In this document: piece by piece, positions 46,744-46,803 of the stretch
Numbering within the stretch: position 1 is the stretch's first letter
Layout of the letters: every line of letters begins with the position of its first letter
Notes under the pieces: generated by a model
Seen by the model: only the letters and a program-made list of their open reading frames with translations
Told to the model about the DNA's origin: nothing
Databases searched by the model: none
Assembly (NCBI GenBank): GCA_037176905.1
Contig: JBBBWG010028611.1
Coordinates: 1-46,803 of the forward strand
Source: Azolla pinnata
Lineage: Eukaryota; Streptophyta; Polypodiopsida; Salviniales; Salviniaceae
DNA: 46,803 nucleotides
Reading direction: 5' to 3'
Position numbers and translations under genes: made by a program

Positions 46744-46803
<60 letters not shown>
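44218..46803 (-). CDS. G-type lectin S-receptor-like Ser/Thr kinase (SD2-type), 5' end outside window
   Basis: One open frame without introns, 861 residues in view, continuing past the window edge; the signal peptide and most of the lectin domain are missing. Visible in order: a Ser-Asn repeat and the end of a bulb-type lectin domain (WQSFDHPTDTLL, ~33-44); an EGF-like Cys cluster (CELPLHCGIGGICSS, ~198); a Ser/Asn/Gly linker rich in N-glycosylation sequons; a PAN/apple-like Cys region (CMRLCSRDCSCAFF, ~340); one membrane segment (about 408-433) followed by basic residues; a kinase from about 488 with LGEGGFGSVYRG, VAVK, HCDIKPEN (~639), DFG (~657) and APEW (~689). HCD in place of HRD makes it a non-RD kinase, as is usual for SD2-5-like proteins. 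It should be a plasma-membrane receptor; its ligand is unknown. An Asp-Gly repeat sits in the kinase. Codon use is visibly more GC-rich than in the array. Confidence 0.92.
45000..45050 (-). repeat. GGAGAT hexanucleotide repeat inside the kinase domain
   Basis: On the coding strand this (GATGGA)n tract encodes about nine Asp-Gly pairs directly after FS in KWLFS, before CSKEKKHSPVLDW. That is the variable loop near helix D of the kinase, where the family normally has a short segment. The frame stays open. Confidence 0.9.
45905..46020 (-). repeat. Ser-Asn-Gly coding repeat in the extracellular linker
   Basis: Repeats of AGCAATAGCAGC and GGCAGCAATGGC type encode Ser-Asn-Gly / Ser-Ser-Asn runs. 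Many N-x-S/T sequons result. The tract lies between the EGF-like and PAN-like regions. Confidence 0.85.
46741..46803 (-). repeat. (AGCAAC)n Ser-Asn coding repeat at the window edge
   Basis: Perfect AGCAAC hexamers on the coding strand encode alternating Ser-Asn and run to the last base of the window. They are in frame with the lectin-kinase gene, inserted before the WQSFDHPTDTLL lectin motif. Confidence 0.85.

Overview
The window is nuclear DNA from a land plant. The evidence is spliced genes with GT-AG introns and three protein families characteristic of plants: an RH7/PRH75-type nucleolar DEAD-box helicase, cytoplasmic kinases that join a universal-stress-protein (USP) domain, a coiled coil, a kinase and a U-box (the PUB/RLCK-IXb group), and a G-type lectin S-receptor-like kinase. 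The species cannot be fixed from sequence alone. The DNA is very rich in microsatellites (CAT/CAC, CATG/CACA, CAGA, CT, CTT, GCATCR), even inside exons.

Layout. 1-833: microsatellites, a telo-box, a (TTAGGG)5 block and a CAGA tract upstream of a 15-exon DEAD-box RNA helicase (838-6244, + strand; reconstructed 753 aa, all exon phases consistent). 6245-9562: mostly non-coding, becoming CT/CTT-rich leader-like sequence. 9563-42976: a head-to-tail tandem array of six related USP / coiled-coil / kinase / U-box genes, all + strand. Copies 1 (9563-15043, 892 aa), 2 (16745-20683, 641 aa) and 6 (38479-42976, 802 aa) are intact on paper. Copy 5 (32109-36343) has an open USP-coiled coil-kinase frame but its U-box exon is destroyed. 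Copy 3 (22488-26098) has a nonsense codon in the USP region, no coiled coil, a lost last splice donor and no U-box. Copy 4 (27422-about 30416) is a multiply broken pseudogene. 43604-44230: a tandemly repeated copy of the 3' end of the last gene. 44218-46803: a minus-strand lectin receptor kinase without introns in view, cut by the window edge.

How they relate. Intact array members are expected, from the family, to be cytoplasmic proteins combining a USP-like sensor, a protein kinase and an E3 ubiquitin-ligase U-box. The array shows birth-and-death evolution: three of six members have lost the U-box by different lesions, copy 6 is a mosaic whose kinase C-lobe resembles copy 1 rather than copy 5, and linker and coiled-coil exons vary greatly between copies. 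Several events touch splice sites: a conserved GC donor at one USP intron, a 45-bp duplication that doubles a donor in copy 5, and duplicated donor-bearing segments in intron 2 of copies 2 and 3. The most striking event is in copy 5, where a 27-bp (9-codon) piece of the U-box exon has become a minisatellite that reaches a 100-N assembly gap.

Gene models were assembled by eye from reading frames, GT/GC-AG sites, phase bookkeeping and comparison of paralogues inside the window. No transcripts or database searches were available.
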